Origin: Brevipalpus yothersi
Taxonomy: Eukaryota > Arthropoda > Arachnida > Trombidiformes > Tenuipalpidae
Direction of reading: 5' to 3'
Assembly (NCBI GenBank): GCA_003956705.1
Contig: QZCP01000054.1
Location: 8,371 to 72,370, forward strand
Length of the DNA stretch: 64,000 nt
A model generated the notes under the pieces. It saw nothing but the letters and a program-made list of their open reading frames with translations, ran no database searches and was not told the origin of the DNA. The number at the start of each line of letters is the position of its first letter. Positions within the stretch are counted from its first letter, which is position 1. Both the position numbers and the translations under genes were made by a program. Shown piece by piece: positions 26,313-40,197 of the stretch.

Positions 26313-27233
26313 AAAAGATTGCCTGGAGAAAGGCATTGAATTACGAGCATTCTTTCTCTCTTCATCTTCCATCTTCACTGGACCAAAGGTAATTTTCTCA
26401 AGATGTATATGTATGCTTTCACTTTACTGACTTTATTCCACAGGCTAGGGTTTTTCTGATACTGATAGGGAGGTAGAGAAGAAAAAGAATGACACAATAT
26501 AGCTGTAAAAAGAGAAAAGTTTTCTATGACATTTGCTGAAAGTTATGTCAAAAAGAGGAACAAAATAATCTGAATGAACTTGTCAAAAAATGAATGAATA
26601 AGGTTTTCAGAAAATTTCTCCTTTTTTTGCCTATTTTTCTTTGCTTCATCTTATATTCTTATTCTTTATCCGAATGGACACACAAGGATGAACACGAAAA
26701 AGAGTGTTCTTCTAAGGAATACATAATAATAATCATAATCATAATCATAATAGTAATAATGTACACATCTTATTTACTATATTCATTGACTCACTCATTA
26801 TATGCTATACAGTTTGTATATTTGGTTTTTACTTTTTTATTTTTCCATTATTTTCGCTGAATAAATCTTTATCTATATGTTTGTATATGTATACACTGTA
26901 TTTTGTCACTTTAACACTTTCAAATGTTTCCTCTTGTTTTTGATCATTCTTAACCTTTCCTCTTCCTTTCGGGTGAAACTTTCTCCTCTCTTCTCACACT
27001 TTTCTCTTCATCATCTTTTTCTATTCACCATGAAAAACAACTGCCCACCACTATCATCACCGCAATGAAACATGAAACAAAAAGGAACAAGTGAGAAAAG
27101 GAATACAAGAAGAAGAAGAAAAAAATTCTCCTCTTCACTATATATTCACACATACAAGTATCAAGAATGATGATGAAGGCGCCAAAATTTTGCCAACCAA
27201 TTCGTCTTATATACTAGGCTGACATTCAGAAAT

Positions 27234-27237
<4 letters not shown>

Positions 27238-27311
<74 letters not shown>
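27238..27311. repeat. (GA)n microsatellite
   Basis: One of the longest unbroken GA runs, over 70 bp. Another lies at about 27510-27557. Confidence 0.97.
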
Positions 27312-27313
<2 letters not shown>

Positions 27314-27507
27314 TGCCACAAGAGAAAAACACATTCACTTGAGTGGTCTATTGGTATTCAATGAACAAAATGAATGGTCTTGTAACAAGCTCGTGAAATT
27401 ACGATTGAGGTCAGGACATGAATGCCAATGGAGACAATAGAGAGTAGACTCTTTATAGCTATTCATTGGGAACCATTCCAATGAGATGGATGCAGAGAGA
27501 TAGATAG

Positions 27508-27565
<58 letters not shown>

Positions 27566-30500
27566 AGTGAGGAATATGTACTAGTATGTAGTATTTTTCT
27601 GAGGATGGAATTGAATACTTTTCGCCATCTCTCAACCATCTTTGCCTTCTCTCTATTTCTCTCAACTAGATTGATAAATATACATACATATATTTCTATT
27701 TCGCAATGGATAGCATGATGTGGGGAGGGGAAGAGAGAAAAACTGTCTTGTGAAATATATTAACATGAGTGTTGGTGTATGATAGGACAGTCATCATCAT
27801 CAGTTTCATTACCATCTTCCGACTCTTTTATCTTCACCCTTTATGCTTTATTTTGAATTTGTCAACCATTTTATTCCTCTTCATTTGTTTGATAATGTGA
27901 TTAAATTGATGATGTACAAGCTATCATGACAAGTGGAATTGGTACATTTTCACATGAATATATATACATATAAAAATATTCTCATACATCTATTTCTCTA
28001 TCAGTAAGAGTAAAGAGTAGAAAAAGAGAGAGAGAGATTCTCTGCATTTTATGGAACACTAATTTGATCATGATACTGATGGCCGCAAGGCATCAAGGGA
28101 AGAGTGTGTGTCTAATGATCAAAGTGAGAGAACATGTATGTGTGAGAAAGAAAATTGTATTTAAAATTGTGATAAAAATAAAATTTTTCACATGCCCTGA
28201 CGAAATATAATTCGACTATATATTTTCATTGCAGCCTTGCACGGTTTAAATTTTGTCCAGTCAATGACTTTGCTCACTAATAGGAAAGAGAATTTAATAC
28301 TAGATTGTACCAAATTTGACCCAAACTTGTCAGATTCTTTTCTTTTTTCAAGGCATTAAGTTCATTTATTACTGGGAAAAATTGACACTCAACACGAAAA
28401 TGCCATCAGCAAAGTGAGAGAGAGAGAGAGAGAGAGACAATATAAAATCCAGTCCTAAAAAGTAACATTCGAAATGGAATGAACTTTTCAAATATTTTTA
28501 GCAAATATCATGGGTCTTATCATTGTGGGAAGTTTAATTGTCATTTCTGATAGAATAGTATTCCGAAGGAGATTTACCTTCACCCATTGATCGTTTCGTT
28601 CTTAACCTTCTAGGGCAATGCAATGTTCCACGCAAAAAATCCACCGGAAACCCCCACATAAACACTTTTGACAGTTTTGAGTATTTAGTTCTATCGTAAA
28701 AATATCAGAATACCCTCGTATAATCTATTCAATATAAACTCATCATGCGAAAATTACATATACTAGTTGCATAGCACGCCATATTTTTGCTATATTCGCA
28801 AATCATTTGGCTCTGAAAATTACACACATTTTTATCCTGAGTAGAATCAAATAAAATTCTTCCATATTGGTCACTTGCTACGCAAAATACACAATATGGA
28901 CGATCAAGTGAAGAGTTTATCGAATATTTGCTCCTAGAAAAATAAAAGCTCTTTCTCTCTCTTTCTTTCTTTCTCTCTCTCTTTTTCTTTCTTTCTTTCT
29001 CTCTTCAGATGACCAAATAAGTGGAACACATACTTTGCTCATCCAGTCTGATTGCTGTATGGTTAAAATCATACACTCAAAGTAACTTATGTGATATTTG
29101 AACAGTGACGAGTACATGCATAATCATATTATTATTTGGCATAAAATCTATTATTAGGTTTTGTGGTCAACAAAAATTCCTTGTCTGTGTAGAGTGTGTA
29201 GATGTGGTATATCTATATATATATATTTGTTACCTGATCACAGACCATTCTCGTAGTAGGGCACTATTTGTGAATGCGTATGTAAACTCATGGAAAAATC
29301 ATGGACAAATATGAATGATCACAGGAAAAATATGTGATATAAGACAGGAAAATCTATCAAGAAGTGATTGATCAGACTTCCTAGTGTGTAGGGTGCTATG
29401 TATATATACACTCAAGTGGATGGACATTCGAGAATAGTTGAACACAAGAGTATATTCTACACACATGTATGAGCAAGTAAATTTAATGACTTTATTCAAT
29501 TATTTTGAGCCCACTCGAATTCCCTTTCCTTCCTCAATATTGGATTGCGTTTTTTTTTCGCTCTCTTTTACTATTCATTATGAACACAATATTCTTCCTC
29601 TTCCCTCTTTCCTTTTCATAATATCTTTATCAAAATCTATTTTGCTCTGTGTTTATGTATAGTGGAAAAAGGGCAAACATCTCCTTCAAGAGGTCAGGAA
29701 ACAGTCAAAAGTGTTCATGTTAAAAAGGTTACAAGACATTGGCGTGTCATCGAACACGAGTAAGGCATTTAATCTATCTATCTATTTGAGATGGAGAGAG
29801 AATATTCTGGAGAAAAGATGTGGGAATGTTTTTTCTAATGTTCCAACTGAATGAGGAATATCAGGTCGAGTGGAAAGGTAAATGTCCAAAGGTATATCTG
29901 GGGGGCAGAAGAAGCGAAAGTTTTCCTTTCATTATGAGTACAAATTTTCGTTCATTCACTTGCTCTTTCTCTCTCCCTTGCTATGTCTATCCTGGATTAT
30001 TCATCCATATATTTGATGAACCAGGATTTAATCAATTTGCTCAGTATACATGTATGTGGGAAAGAAAAATTTGCATAAAAGATTATTTGGAAAAATATTC
30101 ATTAACCATTGACAGTCACTGGTGGGGAGTATCTATTCAAGTTGAAAAATTTGATATTACTAACAAGTCAATAGTTTTCAGGCTAATATTCTCGTTGATA
30201 TTCTCTTGAATTGCTTCTCTCTTTCTCTTTCTTTCTTCATTGCCCATGAATTTCAAAATATTGATCTCCAATGAATTCTCTCAATAAATGATGCATACTT
30301 CTCAATCGCAAAACTTTTCTTTCACCATATACACTGACTTTCATTCAATTCTCCAGAAAGAAAAGATATGATATATAATTAAGAAACTAATATACTACAA
30401 TTATTTTGTTCAAAGTTAATCGTATCTTGGGATGAAATGAATTGAATACTATCAACAATGCAATGCCAAAGTTGAGTGATTGTCGTTGGGAGTTTAAGGT

Positions 30501-30852
30501 CTATCTAATTATTTGAAGTTAGCTAATAAAAGATGGAAGAAGGGCAAAAAAGCAAGAATTTCAGATAAAACACAATCCTATCTTCGAGCGCATCCAATTT
30601 TACTCTCTTTTTGGAGATCATTTCCCATGAAGAATCATTCACACACACACACAAATGATGTCCACTATAGAAAATGGAGGTGATTTTTTCTGTTTATTCT
30701 GATGAAAATCATGCAATCGTGAGAATGAATAATGCAACATAAGATGCTCGCTAGTCTTCTTATTTATGCCGAAAGCTTTTTTCCGCCTCCACTTTCTATT
30801 TCCAAATTAAAGGTTAGAAAGGCTCTCTACTATGTCCCATAACCGAACAATT

Positions 30853-30855
<3 letters not shown>

Positions 30856-30908
<53 letters not shown>
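30856..30908. repeat. (TC)n microsatellite
   Basis: Pure TC run. Confidence 0.97.
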
Positions 30909-30913
<5 letters not shown>

Positions 30914-32458
30914 ACGCCATACTATTTGAATGGATACTTGAGCTGCTAATATTTACTGAGCTTCAACCAAGAATTTCCCAAGCCTATGTACATGTATATG
31001 CATGCACATTCAGAGAAGCCATTCTATATGTACACAACAAATGAAATCGGCGGTAAAAAGTAGACTTGTGAGATTAGCCTGCCTTCCAATTATATTAGAC
31101 ATGGAAGATTCCATTTTCCGGGAATCATTCTGTCTTTTTCACTCTCACTCTTTCACTTATACTGCCTATTAAATGCAAGACAGTATGGTAAAACACATGA
31201 GCTCATGTATACGTGTGTTTAGATTGAGCTCAATGAAAGTTCAAAAGGAGGTGATAGATAGAATCGTTTTCTAAGGAAATCATCAAATGCATGGAATACC
31301 TGGATAATAAGCAATATAAAATGAATTTCAGCATTCATCTGTAGAATTGAGGTGAGAGCTTTCATTCCATTGAAAGAGCATCAGAGGATCTCCATATAGA
31401 TCACAAAAATTCAAGAAGTACACCACGTTGACATATCGCAAAACAAAAAGAGAGAAAAACTAATTCAAAGATAGAGTATTTATGGTGGGTGTATTGGCAT
31501 TCATATCTACATAAGGAACAGCTTATCCAGTGCAGGATTCCTATCATTCCAGTAAAGATTGAATGTTAACAATATACATACATTGTGTGTTCATATGTGT
31601 GCACAAACAGTCTGTTACTGCCTGTATGGTTGGGAATAGGAATGGAGTGATCCCTGGTAGATACAGGAACCCCTTGATTGACTGGATATTTGAGATTCCT
31701 TCTCATTTCCTAGTGAATTAGCCTCTGAGTGAATTGAGAGGTGCCTAGTGAAGATACTTTTGATTGAGTTTTTCGAAGTTATAAGGTTACTCAGGATTGT
31801 CATTTTTTTCCTTCCTCGTAAAGTGTACTATGAAGATAGATAATAAAAATAGGTAAAGATGAGAGGTGGAAGATAAATCTACGAATAAATGCTAGCCAGA
31901 ATACAGTGACTGTATCGAGGATTTGAGAGAGATAGAGAAAAAATGCAAGATTCCATCAATGTGGGAGTATTCCTCTCGATACCTGGCAATCAAACATACA
32001 AACATACACAGAGTTTGTTTGAGTAGTGAATCTCGGGAGAGGAAAGTGGAGAGGTACAGAAAATTCCTAGAGCGAGAGAGAGATACATCATATATGGATC
32101 GAAGATAAAAGACCAGAATCCAAATTCTCTCTAGAATGAAACAAAGAAAAAAAATGCATCCAACAAGTTTATTTGATGCTCAATAATACACTTTTCTGGA
32201 GACGAACAAGGAGTATTGTAAAAGTTTTTACTCTTTTTCTCTCACTTCCACCACTCTCAATCATAATCCTTCGGTCATATCTCAAATTCTTTCCAATATT
32301 CTATCCATCATGCAGATATCTTTTACCACCTACATTTTTATTCTGAGTAGAAGTGGAAGTGAGAGAGGAAAAAACTTGTGAGCATCACTTGTCAAAGTGT
32401 TCAAATAATGTTATAACAATAGTTGAAAAAATATTCCTCTTCTCCATCAGAAAGGAAT

Positions 32459-32459
32459 C

Positions 32460-32513
<54 letters not shown>
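32459..32513. repeat. (GA)n microsatellite
   Basis: Pure GA run, followed at about 32577-32613 by a TC-rich run. Confidence 0.97.
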
Positions 32514-32516
<3 letters not shown>

Positions 32517-34791
32517 TTCACTTTCGAAACACGCATCAAAATTATACCATCACCTTTCATTCATTCAATTCCTAACTCTCTCTCTCTCTCTTTCTCTTTC
32601 TCTCTCTCTCTCTCCCCACTATAACTCACAAGTAAAACGAATTAGATCGTGGTCTATAGAGCATTAATTAATAAACTTTCAGCCACTAATTTAGTGTGTA
32701 TTCAAAAGGTGAACATACACACACACATGGATAGAATTGAATCACTTTTGCATAAAGAATACATAATACAATGAACGAGCTATACAACCTGATGATAATA
32801 GTGTGTATGGTATGTATATTTGAAGCCCCTCTTTTATCTTTTTTCATGCCATCATGCATATTACTTTTGAGTGCTTATCCCTGAAAAGTCCCTCAAAATA
32901 CTGTTTCTCTTTCTCTCTCTCTTTCTTTCTACCAGAATGTGGAGATAGATAGAGATAGAGAAGCTCAATACAAAACCATTATTTCATTCTTTTTACACCC
33001 CAACTCAATCTCCTCCCACTAACCTGTCGACATCACAATCATCTAGTGGTAAATGGGAAAGAGAAAGAGGATGATTGTGTGTATGAAGATGGAAAAAAGA
33101 ATCTAGAGAAAAGATGAGGAATACTTTCACTATTCATTCACATGTTTGATCCTTTGAGTAACTATAAAGGCGTACTGACATCATGATAACATTATTCCTC
33201 ACACTTTGATGGTATGTATATGTATATATTCTCCTACTATCTTACATGTTTGATTCTTTTACGCTCCATCAAATCATTTGGTAACTATTTAACCTTTTGA
33301 ATCCTCAATTTATTTGCTTCACTAGATTGAAGCATGAAGACAAAAGCCCTCGCTTCAAGCTTCAAGCTTCTTCTTCTCCAGTCAAACTATTACTACTATT
33401 CTTTCAGCAGTTGCCGTTCATTCCTTGATTTGATCTGTCTGCTTAACTTTCCGGCAACATTAAGCATTCTTTCTCTCTTTCTCTTTCTCTTGCACTAGCT
33501 TTGACTCACAATTTTGTATTCACTAGCTTGATGGAGAAAGACAAACATGATGATGATAATTTGTTTTACTCATCCCATCGATTGTGGACGCAAGATAACA
33601 ACAAGAGAGATAGAAAGAGAAAGAAATAGACATTCTAATTTTAGAATCAAATGTGAATCAGCATTCAAAAAGGATACTCAGAATAAGTATCGACCTATGG
33701 TCTTAAAGAAATTCCATGCTTATTGTGGCATGAAAATTTTTGGCCAACCAAAAGAGAATCTCAAGTGTATTGCAAACAAGCAGATTGAATTCAGTTGACC
33801 CATGGACATGAATAATTGTTGAGTGGATGTTTTATGCTTTCTCTCTCTCTTCAAATATATTTATGTATATCCACTTGAGTGGAATAGAAAAAGGGAAAAA
33901 GACAATCTAATCAAATCAGCAGTAAGAAAACTTTTGCTGCGTTTCAAGTATTCTTGTGTTTGTTTGTGTGTGCTATTCTAGAGGGCAATTTTTTTAACTC
34001 GCAAATATTCTAGGGCAACAATAAGATTGGACAGAGACGAGTACAGATGAAAAAAGGACTTCCTATGTACTATGTAGAGAGTGAGAGAAAGAGAGAGAAA
34101 TAAAGCAGGAAGGAATCCATAGGTCAGCCAATAATAGCAGTTGTGGTGGATAGTTATTGTCAACATATCTCCATGGAATCTAAATTTTTATTGAATCTAA
34201 AAAGTTGCAACACTATATATATTAAAGCAATGAGTAGCAAACAGAGTTTCACCAGATTATGTCATACCCACTACTAATCCTGCAGAAAGTTTGACTAGAA
34301 AAAGAATAAGAATTCATGTGAAATTGAGGAGAATAATGATTGACCACATATTTTTCTGATCTCAATGCTAGCCTTTTCATGGAGCATAATCACATAATCT
34401 TTTACACCAAAACAAGCCCACTTGATCTCCACTCATGGAATCAAGAGAGAGAGAGAGAGAGAGAGAAAGAAAGAAAAGTAGGATCATCATGCTGTGAATG
34501 AGTATAGAATGCACAAGGCAATGAGTCTGGTTGCATAAAAGCGCCCAAAAATTGCATCCGCTATCAAGTCAATTTCCTATTTTTATTTCTTCTCTCCAGC
34601 ATCAAGAAGAGGATAGTAGAGGATAACCAGTCATGATCGGCTTTTTGGAGAGCTTGATTCTCATCTCATCTCTTTTCTTCTCTGTCATCAAAGGATGAGA
34701 AGATGGGCTATCATCCCTTTCTCTCTCTCTTTGTGACGAGAGCTAATCATTCGGGAATGGTGGATGATGCAAATGACCCATTTAAGGCGGG

Positions 34792-34797
<6 letters not shown>

Positions 34798-34834
<37 letters not shown>
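34798..34834. repeat. (GA)n microsatellite
   Basis: GA run of about 37 bp. Confidence 0.95.
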
Positions 34835-34837
<3 letters not shown>

Positions 34838-37800
34838 TCTGTATGTATGTGAGTGAGATATACTTGAAAATGTTGGATGACTTTCCGACGGAAGGGCTTG
34901 AAAAGAGCAATAATAAGTAGAGGGAGAGAGTATTGAAGGAGGAGAAGAAAAAGAAGATGAAAGAATTGATGGCAACAAGATAGACATTGAGAGAGAGAGA
35001 AAGAGCAAAAATCTCATCATTTGCCCAATCCAATCTTTCAGTTATTTGTGTTTGTATGAGCAAGAGTCATAGAGACAGAGACAGTTTGAATCGTATATCT
35101 TCCTCTCCTCTTTTCTCTGTTTCCCTTGCTCTTTTATTTGATTGTGAATGACATTTTATTCGTGAATCACTAGATGTTAGTGATCAATATGCAGATTTCA
35201 AACGGAAATGCTGATCATGGCACCAAAAACATTTATGATTCGTCGAAGAACTTTGACCTTTTCCTTTAAATATTCAAATCAATCGATTGATGGCTTCTGG
35301 GAATGAAGATTCTATCAGCTGATATCATCAAATAAATAGCTGAACACTTTTGATTTTATCTCTCCATTTCTTTTGTTCTTCAATTCTTTTCACTCTCCCT
35401 CTAGAGTGGGAATTCTCTTGCTTTTTCGAGGCAATTCAGTAGAACGTGATCCTCATTTCATCTCACTCTACTACGATTACATTCCAAATTGTGGCTCATT
35501 TATCACCAAGATAACAGGCCTACACATGAGTACATAATTCAGTAGCAGTGAAAACATTAATTGCTGATTAGTTAGCATTTGTTGGATGCAATTGAATCGG
35601 AGGCAATCTGTTCTGAATTCCACTTTATATTGTTAAGAAGAAATTTTGTATTCAAAACTTTTCAAGTCACGTTATGAATGGGGAAAATCATTTTCTCAAA
35701 TGGATTCCTAACATTCTTTTTTGAAATTTGGTTACTTTCCATTTGATCACACATATCAATGCTAGTCTTGCAAGTCTGATGGTAATCTTGTACTATCGTT
35801 ACTCTTCACACTTGTCCTTGTTTCATGGTGATCAAGTTGAGCTTCATCAGCTCTCATCACATTAATTCAGCTCACGGTCTCTTGATACTTTCTATTATCT
35901 TCTGAGGAAGAATTTACACTCACTTCCGGTGAAGATTCTTTGTCCAGTTGATGAACGAATCAAATGTGTTAATTGATGTATCCCTCTTTTTTCTCCATCA
36001 TCTTCACTTTCTTTTCCTCCTCCTCTTCGTTTCATCTTTTTACTTCAATGAGAGTATCTTGTTCCACTTTTTCTTCCTCTAAAGCCTGATTGAATAAACT
36101 TTCCTCAACATCAACACACACTTTATCTCTCTCTTCCCTCATCCCAAACGACCACAAGATAAGTTTGTCCTCATCCATAGTCAAAGTGACCACCACCCAC
36201 ACACACATCAATATACTTATACATAAAGACAAGTAAGAAGATTTAGATTTAATCAGAATTCAGTGGAGCAAGTATAAGATGGAACAAAAGTCTGTACTAG
36301 TGAAACAATCATCAATGTAAGCATGACTAACAAGACTTTTTTTCTCCTCTCTCTCTCTCTTTACATGAGATACTTTTCATGAGAAAATGTTCATTAGCAT
36401 TTGTGGATATCTTATGAAATCTATTTTCACACTCAACCATGAATAGGATTCATGTTACCAGTTGTTATCATCTCTCTCTTTTTCTAGCATGGCCTAGTTT
36501 ATTGTTACGCAAGCATTTTGGACTTACACACATACAGTAGTTAGGACACTCTTTTCAATTGTGTGTCATACTATTATTCCTTCAATCTCTAAGAATTCTG
36601 ATACTTACAAGAACTCTATCTCTCTCTCTCCCTCTCATTCTTTTTACTCCTTCTTCCTCTTTTTATATATCGGCATTTTTCACCAAGTCAGCATGACATA
36701 TGCTTTCTTTTCATGTATAGCCATTTTTGATAGCCTCAGACAATCGTAAAAAATAACATTCCTCTTCAGGACTACTGATTTTCCACAAAAAAATGTTACA
36801 ACACATACATACACACTGATACTAGACAAGACAAAAATTGAACTACTATACACCATCATTGAAGATGTATGGGGTTGGGAAAACATTTTGGAATATCCTC
36901 TTAAATGATCCAAAGTCTTCAGATAAAAAGATGAATAAATTCCCGATAAAAATCAGCATACAATATGCATATATACACATACACACAGTGATGTGTACCC
37001 AAAAAAGAAGAAAGAGAAGACAAAGTTTAGAAGAATAATGATTGTAAAGTTAGACAGACAGATGAGCATGCAAATTTTTTTCTACAAAATGATAATAAAA
37101 AATTTCATCATCATTACCCTATTTGTTGTCAATTTTAGTCAAAGAATATTGCTCAACAACAATTATCACGAGCAGAATAAGTTAAACTATACTTTCCATG
37201 GAACTATTTTGCCTCTCTACATCCATCTATCTGCTTTATGAGCATTAATACAGAATCGATTTATTACTCATATGACTTGAGTTATTGTCTTCTTCATTCT
37301 CAATCAAATTTCGACCGTAACTTGATCCATTAGCTTATGACTGGTGAACAGGAAGAGAGAAAACAAAAAAACTTCATCCAATCTCATTCACTCATGATAA
37401 ACTATAGCAGTGATAATAAGAAGAGAAAAAAATTAACATTCATCATTCAATCAGATAGAGACTTCCTCCTATTCTCATATTCAGTCAATACAGCTGAATG
37501 CTGAGATTTCAACGAGAATACTATCCAGAGGGCAATCGAGACAGAGAATATTTGTCAACCAAAGAAAGAGAGAAAGAGAAATCGAATGAATAAGAAAGTT
37601 GATGGAAATCAAGATTTTATCATCAAGAATGAGTGGACATTAAGAGTGGGAAATGGAATGGTGGACTCATGGAAAAAAAGGAGATCAAAGTGAGTAGGTG
37701 TTGGATAGAAGATGGAAAAAAGCTCATCTAATCGATTGACCAATTCAAGACAGTTCTCTCTCTCTCTCTTCACACACAGCTTCCGACTGGCCCAAGAGGA

Positions 37801-38710
37801 AGACAGTGTAAATGTTTGACCATTGAGAAACATATCGGAACGATGAACGATAATATCGAGTCGAAATTCTATTGGCTATCATGAAGCTTCTCTCTCTTTC
37901 TCTCTGTCTCTCTTCCTCCCCCTTCCGTTCGATAGGGACCTCCGGAACAATAGTTTCTTCCGATTTTTATGGGAGTAAGAAGGAGAAAGAAAAATTCCTT
38001 GTCCAGATGATTTGGAAATGAAGAGACAATCGAGTATCACTTGTAATCATTAATCAATGTATTCACTTTCTCGCCTCTATTCTTGTATATCTCAATCACT
38101 TTTGATCTCTCTCTCTCTTTCTCTTTCTCGTCCACTATTTCTTCGCTTGTCCCAGAGTGTATCGTCCTGAATGTCCATTTTTTGGAACTCAAAAGATAGT
38201 TAATCATACTGCCGGTTAATATTCTCATATCCGCTTCCGGGCAGATCATCAGTTTTCTCTCTTACTCTTCTCTCTTTTCACTGATCTTATCCTTCTCATG
38301 GGCGGTTCATCTCCACTATTTTGCCATCGATATCGGACACTAATAATGCTGTATAGAGACTTTATGAAGATTCTCATTATTTATCATCTTGAAGACAAAC
38401 ATACACACACACACACGCACAGGTTATCGAGTGGTCAATGATCAGAATTCAATGAGAGTATCATTCGAAAAGATCAGCAAAAAAAGAAGAATCATTACGC
38501 CCACGCTATGGCCATGGAATGGAATGAAATGGGATAATGATTAACGAATAAAATGAGTGCAATAGAAGAGAGCAAAAGTTTTCGCCGGTTATCATTCTGG
38601 ATCATCATTTAGTGGACCATGGAATAAGAGAGAAAAAGCTTCCAAGATATGTGTTTGGAATAAATTGTAAAGAAAAAGATATTCTTCCCAGAATATTATC
38701 TCTCACTTAC

Positions 38711-39494
38711 CTATTTGAGGAATATCGTAAGGCCGACTACTTCGCCGTTGACGAACTTTGGCCATACTTAGAAAAGTTTTCGGATCAAGAATGGTTGATT
38801 CAGGTGATCGCTTAGCTTTCATAGATGATGATTCGATCTTGAATGGTGATGATCGAAACGATTGACCAGAATGTATTGATGGTGGAGTGTAAGAAGAAGG
38901 ATAGGAAGACGATTGTGATGATGATTGTGATACAGATGATGCTGGAGGTGATAATGGTGATTGTTGTTGAATATTGGCTGTTGGAAATGATGTTGTTGGT
39001 GGTGATTGAGTTAAAAGTTCACCAGTTGCTTGAGGCGATCCCAATTGAGATGATAATATTGATTCTGAATTGAGGTCTCTATTCACAGTATTATCATTTG
39101 AACTTGAAGTTGGTAAATGTTCAGAAAAACTGTTAAATGAATAATTATTATTATACGAATCGAACACTTTCTCTTGAGATGAACTGTTCATTCGACTATT
39201 TTGAATAATATAATTAGGAATTGATTTTCTGAATACAATTTGAGATACTGATTTCACGATTTTCGGCTGATATATTGGTGAAAATTGGGATGGAAGATAC
39301 GGAGGTGAAGAGGTTGCCGTTGTTATTGTCGGCGGTAATGTTGCTGATGTTGAGGCCAAATTAGGCCTCAATTTAGCCGATCTTTTATTCAAAATATGAT
39401 GAGGATTCTCGGATGATGATGAAGTGATGAGTATTACCATTATTTCTAATATTAACACACTAAACATATTGATTGGAAATATTTTAACATTCAC
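38711..39494 (-). CDS. jeb: jeb exon 1: signal peptide and Ser/Pro-rich region
   Basis: 784 nt, residues 1-261 plus one base, ending at donor ATAG|GTAAGTG. Met10 begins a clear signal peptide (MFSVLILEIMVILIT), so either Met1 or Met10 could start the protein. The rest is rich in Ser, Thr, Pro and Gln and probably disordered. Several basic cleavage sites are visible: NKRS near residue 38, KAKRS near 227 and RQRRSS near 250, a furin-type site just ahead of the LDLa exon. The residues after RQRRSS lead straight into the LDLa exon. This layout suggests a proprotein that releases a C-terminal LDLa-plus-tail fragment, which is inference. Confidence 0.78.
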
Positions 39495-39760
39495 CTAAAC
39501 ATATCATATATACTAATATTTGAAAGTATCACGATAACTTTTTTTTCTTTCGAAACAGACAAACTTTGATATGAGCTATTGTAACATAGCTCTCTCATCC
39601 ATGTATTCTATCATATCACTTCATGAGAATGAAAACAATTTCTCTTATATACTTTTTCAACGATTGTTCCAACAATATGCGATGATCGTCCGGAAGGAAT
39701 ATATATATATACACTTCTAATAAACAAGCTTCAAAGTGTGTGACGAACTTCTCGTACCGA

Positions 39761-39940
39761 TTGTGGAATGATACAATCTGGAGAATGCTCTCAACTTATC
39801 TTGGAGAACATAGAACATTTCCACCATAACGGTTTAATTTCGAGGCTCCCTGAATTCGATTCCGTTCATGCGAACAGAATAACAGAATAACGTTCGTTGC
39901 TCAGATTCCTCTTAGGTGCTGGCATCTAGAGAGAAAGTGT
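39761..39940 (+). repeat. Duplicated upstream block of SMaseD-like gene 1
   Basis: This block matches 41561-41760 upstream of gene 2. Both contain 'ggaatgataca', 'gagaac-tagaac', a 'gaggctc-ctgaattc' stretch, 'acagaataacgttcgttgctcaga' and 'gctggcatct'. It shows that the promoter or leader was duplicated along with the coding unit. Confidence 0.7.
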
Positions 39941-40197
39941 AGGCAACCTTTTGAATTTTGAGGATGAAAATCTGAGATTCTCTTTGGAAAGTTGAGTTTA
40001 TTTTTATACCACATTTGTGGCATTGAATGTGTTTGATACCTAAAATTTTTTTCCTATTGAATTTTTGCAGAAACGATTCAATTTTTTTCTCTGGAATCAC
40101 TTTAAGAACAAACTGATTTGAGTTTACCGATAATTTTGGTATTTTTCATTCTTCTTATTCTTCTTATTCTTCTTATTCTTTTTATTCTTCCCATAAG

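Larger units (their letters stand above)
17999..38710 (-). other. jeb intron 1, GA/TC-rich, with scaffold gap
   Basis: About 20.7 kb between jeb exons 1 and 2. It holds the densest group of GA/TC arrays in the window and the only run of N. Open frames here are mostly repeat translations. A 129-residue frame at 29820-30209 (plus) and an 86-codon one near 33550-33798 show no family signature and are compatible with chance. No nested gene is supported. Confidence 0.65.
16383..39494 (-). other. jeb: jelly belly-like gene, whole transcription unit (coding span)
   Basis: Three coding exons on the minus strand (38711-39494, 17838-17998, 16383-16445) join in compatible phases (1, then 0) to a 1008-nt reading frame of 335 residues. 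Intron 1 is about 20.7 kb and intron 2 about 1.4 kb. Each junction shows a good donor (GTAAGT twice) and a pyrimidine-rich acceptor ending in AG. The product has the layout of Drosophila Jelly belly: signal peptide, low-complexity Ser/Pro region, one LDL-receptor class A domain, then a short conserved tail. Jeb is the secreted ligand of the receptor tyrosine kinase Alk. Extra exons inside intron 1 cannot be excluded, but none is needed for phase. Confidence 0.85.

Noticed and set aside
29820..30209. 129-codon plus-strand frame in jeb intron 1
   Set aside because: No recognisable domain, no convincing splice sites or homologue. A frame of this length is expected by chance in AT-rich sequence of this size.
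38843..39073. Plus-strand frame across jeb exon 1
   Set aside because: Shadow of the Ser/Pro/Gln-rich coding strand. The minus-strand frame has a signal peptide and a fitting splice donor.
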